From Lewinellaceae bacterium (lineage in GTDB: Bacteria > Bacteroidota > Bacteroidia > Chitinophagales > Saprospiraceae), in NCBI GenBank assembly GCA_020636135.1, contig JACJYK010000003.1:310001-374000 (forward strand): a stretch of 64,000 bases of DNA, given 5' to 3'. The notes beneath the pieces are model-generated. The model was not told the DNA's origin. It saw only the letters and a program-made list of their open reading frames with translations, and did not search any database. Of this stretch, positions 63,011 to 64,000 are shown one piece after another; the first letter of the stretch is position 1, and each line of letters begins with the position of its first letter. A program made the translations under genes and the position numbers.

Positions 63011-64000
63011 CTAAAAAGCGTACGCGGAGTGGTAGTACAAAGATGGGCAATTTCTGACCAATTAAATAGCTGTAATGGAGCTCAAGCCGGGTGGCATCCT
63101 TCTCAGTGGTTAAGATGATTTTCGAGGTTCCTTCCAGGGCATCAAAAGCAGCTTTCATCTGTCCCATATCGTACTTGGTGAAGTAGTGATGATCGGTAAA
63201 TTCCAAATGCTTTACATCACGGCCACGTGGAGACAGGTATTCGGTCAGGTGGTCGGTATGTGCAATAGCACTGATCAACAGGATCTCGAGGTCCGGAGAG
63301 AACTGTAATCTGAATGAACTGTCCCAGAATGAATACGGCTGACCATACTCCAGGGTTGAGAAATACACTTTTTGCGATGCTTGTGGCCGGATTTTGTCCC
63401 GGATTTTTTCCATGGATAAGGTGTCAAGGTTAGGGGGACACTTGGTAACAACGATGGCGTCGGCCCTCCGTGCTCCACCACGCCACTCCCTCAGACGGCC
63501 AACAGGCAAGAGAAAATCCTGATAATAGGGACGGTTGTAGTCGGTCAGTAAAATCGAAAGGGCAGGTCGTATGGCCCTATGCTGATAGGCGTCATCGAGC
63601 AAAATCAGCTGGACTTCCGGGTTTGTTTTCAGAAGCTGCGGAATGCCCAGGGCACGATTCTCGGAAACGGCAACCGCGGTATCAGGAAACTTGCGTTTGA
63701 TCTGGACGGGTTCATCGCCGCTGAGCTCAGCATGATCGTTGGTTTGTACCAGACGGTAACCCCGGGTGTTGCGGCCATAGCCCCTGCTCAGGACTCCTAT
63801 CCGTACATATTCCTGCAAGTGCTGGATAAAATATTCAATATGCGGGGTCTTACCGGTGCCACCAACACTGAGATTGCCAATAGAAATAACCGGAAAGCTA
63901 AAGCGGATGCTTTTAAAAAACCCGATCTGGTAAAGCCCGTTACGTACCAGGACAGTTAATCCATATAAAAGGGCGAAAGGTGCTAAAAGGATCTTAATTA
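62946..64000 (-). CDS. lpxK: Tetraacyldisaccharide 4'-kinase (lipid A), 5' end outside the window
   Basis: The frame is open to the right edge, so the gene begins beyond base 64000; the TTG at 63818 is internal. Upstream of it the P-loop S-V-G-G-T-G-K-T-P-H is encoded near 63850-63880, preceded by an N-terminal membrane helix region (I-K-I-L-L-A-P-F-A-L-L-Y-G). Then L-S-R-G-Y-G-R, D-E-P, and D-D-A-Y-Q-H-R, the standard LpxK motifs. It phosphorylates the 4' position of the lipid A disaccharide at the inner membrane. It is followed by the Wzi-like gene with an overlap of 65 bp. Confidence 0.93.
   Translation of the reverse strand, partial: IKILLAPFALLYGLTVLVRNGLYQIGFFKSIRFSFPVISIGNLSVGGTGKTPHIEYFIQHLQEYVRIGVLSRGYGRNTRGYRLVQTNDHAELSGDEPVQIKRKFPDTAVAVSENRALGIPQLLKTNPEVQLILLDDAYQHRAIRPALSILLTDYNRPYYQDFLLPVGRLREWRGGARRADAIVVTKCPPNLDTLSMEKIRDKIRPQASQKVYFSTLEYGQPYSFWDSSFRLQFSPDLEILLISAIAHTDHLTEYLSPRGRDVKHLEFTDHHYFTKYDMGQMKAAFDALEGTSKIILTTEKDATRLELHYSYLIGQKLPIFVLPLRVRFLDEQHETPFLDYIQQQLLAFTV

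Noticed and set aside
63818..63818. TTG at 63818 as the lpxK start
   Set aside because: The LpxK P-loop is encoded upstream of it, so the gene runs off the right edge.

Overview
The window comes from a member of the Bacteroidota, probably a Saprospiraceae-like lineage (the phylum call is firm, the family is a guess). The signs are a C25 peptidase carrying a type IX secretion C-terminal domain, a Bacteroidota-type promoter, a UpxY antiterminator, a Wza-like SLBB exporter, a Wzi-like barrel and several four-helix-bundle (23S rRNA IVS-type) genes. Nearly everything from about 7.75 kb to the right edge lies on the minus strand and forms one very large extracellular or capsular polysaccharide locus. 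No rRNA, tRNA or CRISPR was seen.

Layout. 0-2.8 kb: two tandem FemAB/GNAT-like genes (the first cut by the window edge) and a membrane GT2. 2.8-7.8 kb: a large PorU2-like C25 peptidase. 7.7-18.6 kb: methyltransferases, GT4 enzymes, a flippase, a LegB/LegC amino-sugar pair and an OafA-type acyltransferase. 18.6-19.7 kb: an AbiEii-type pair followed by short-period repeats. 19.7-21.8 kb: GDP-fucose synthesis (gmd, fcl). 21.8-34.7 kb: a strongly AT-rich block. Its left part (a GT-C enzyme, two GT2, a WcaF-like acetyltransferase) is intact. Its right part (25.6-34.97 kb) holds two GT4, a Wzy polymerase, a putative lipoprotein, an unknown gene, another GT4, a sulfotransferase and a flippase, every one broken by small frameshifts or stops although its reading can be stitched back together. 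35-44.8 kb: GTs, a 4-epimerase, a CBS-nucleotidyltransferase, a PglD-like acetyltransferase and the sulfate-activation genes cysN, cysD and cysC. 44.8-52 kb: a WbpA/B/D/E-type pathway for a diacetamido uronic acid, a polysaccharide deacetylase and UDP-glucose dehydrogenase. 52-57.5 kb: UpxY, a winged-helix/nucleotidyltransferase regulator, Wzz and Wza. 57.5-64 kb: metH, a Wzi-like barrel and lpxK (cut by the edge).

How it works together: nucleotide-sugar enzymes (GDP-fucose, a diacetamido uronate, UDP-glucuronate, a 4-amino-6-deoxy sugar) feed many glycosyltransferases. Flippase and Wzy move and polymerise repeat units, and Wzz, Wza and possibly the Wzi-like barrel set length and export. CysDNC would make PAPS for a sulfotransferase, so the product is plausibly a sulfated, fucose-containing acidic polysaccharide.

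The most unusual feature is a family of compact elements (about 410-485 bp). Each carries a four-helix-bundle coding region bracketed by inverted arms made of 7-nt-period repeats. Four lie between 37.2 and 52.4 kb. One separates cysD from cysN, and one sits on the end of cysC so that the arm and the bundle are translated as a CysC fusion. A fifth bundle domain, without arms, is fused to the N-terminus of the WbpD-like acetyltransferase. The arms match within an element but differ between elements, which resembles the stem of 23S rRNA intervening sequences and could be a free-standing relative of them in mRNA.
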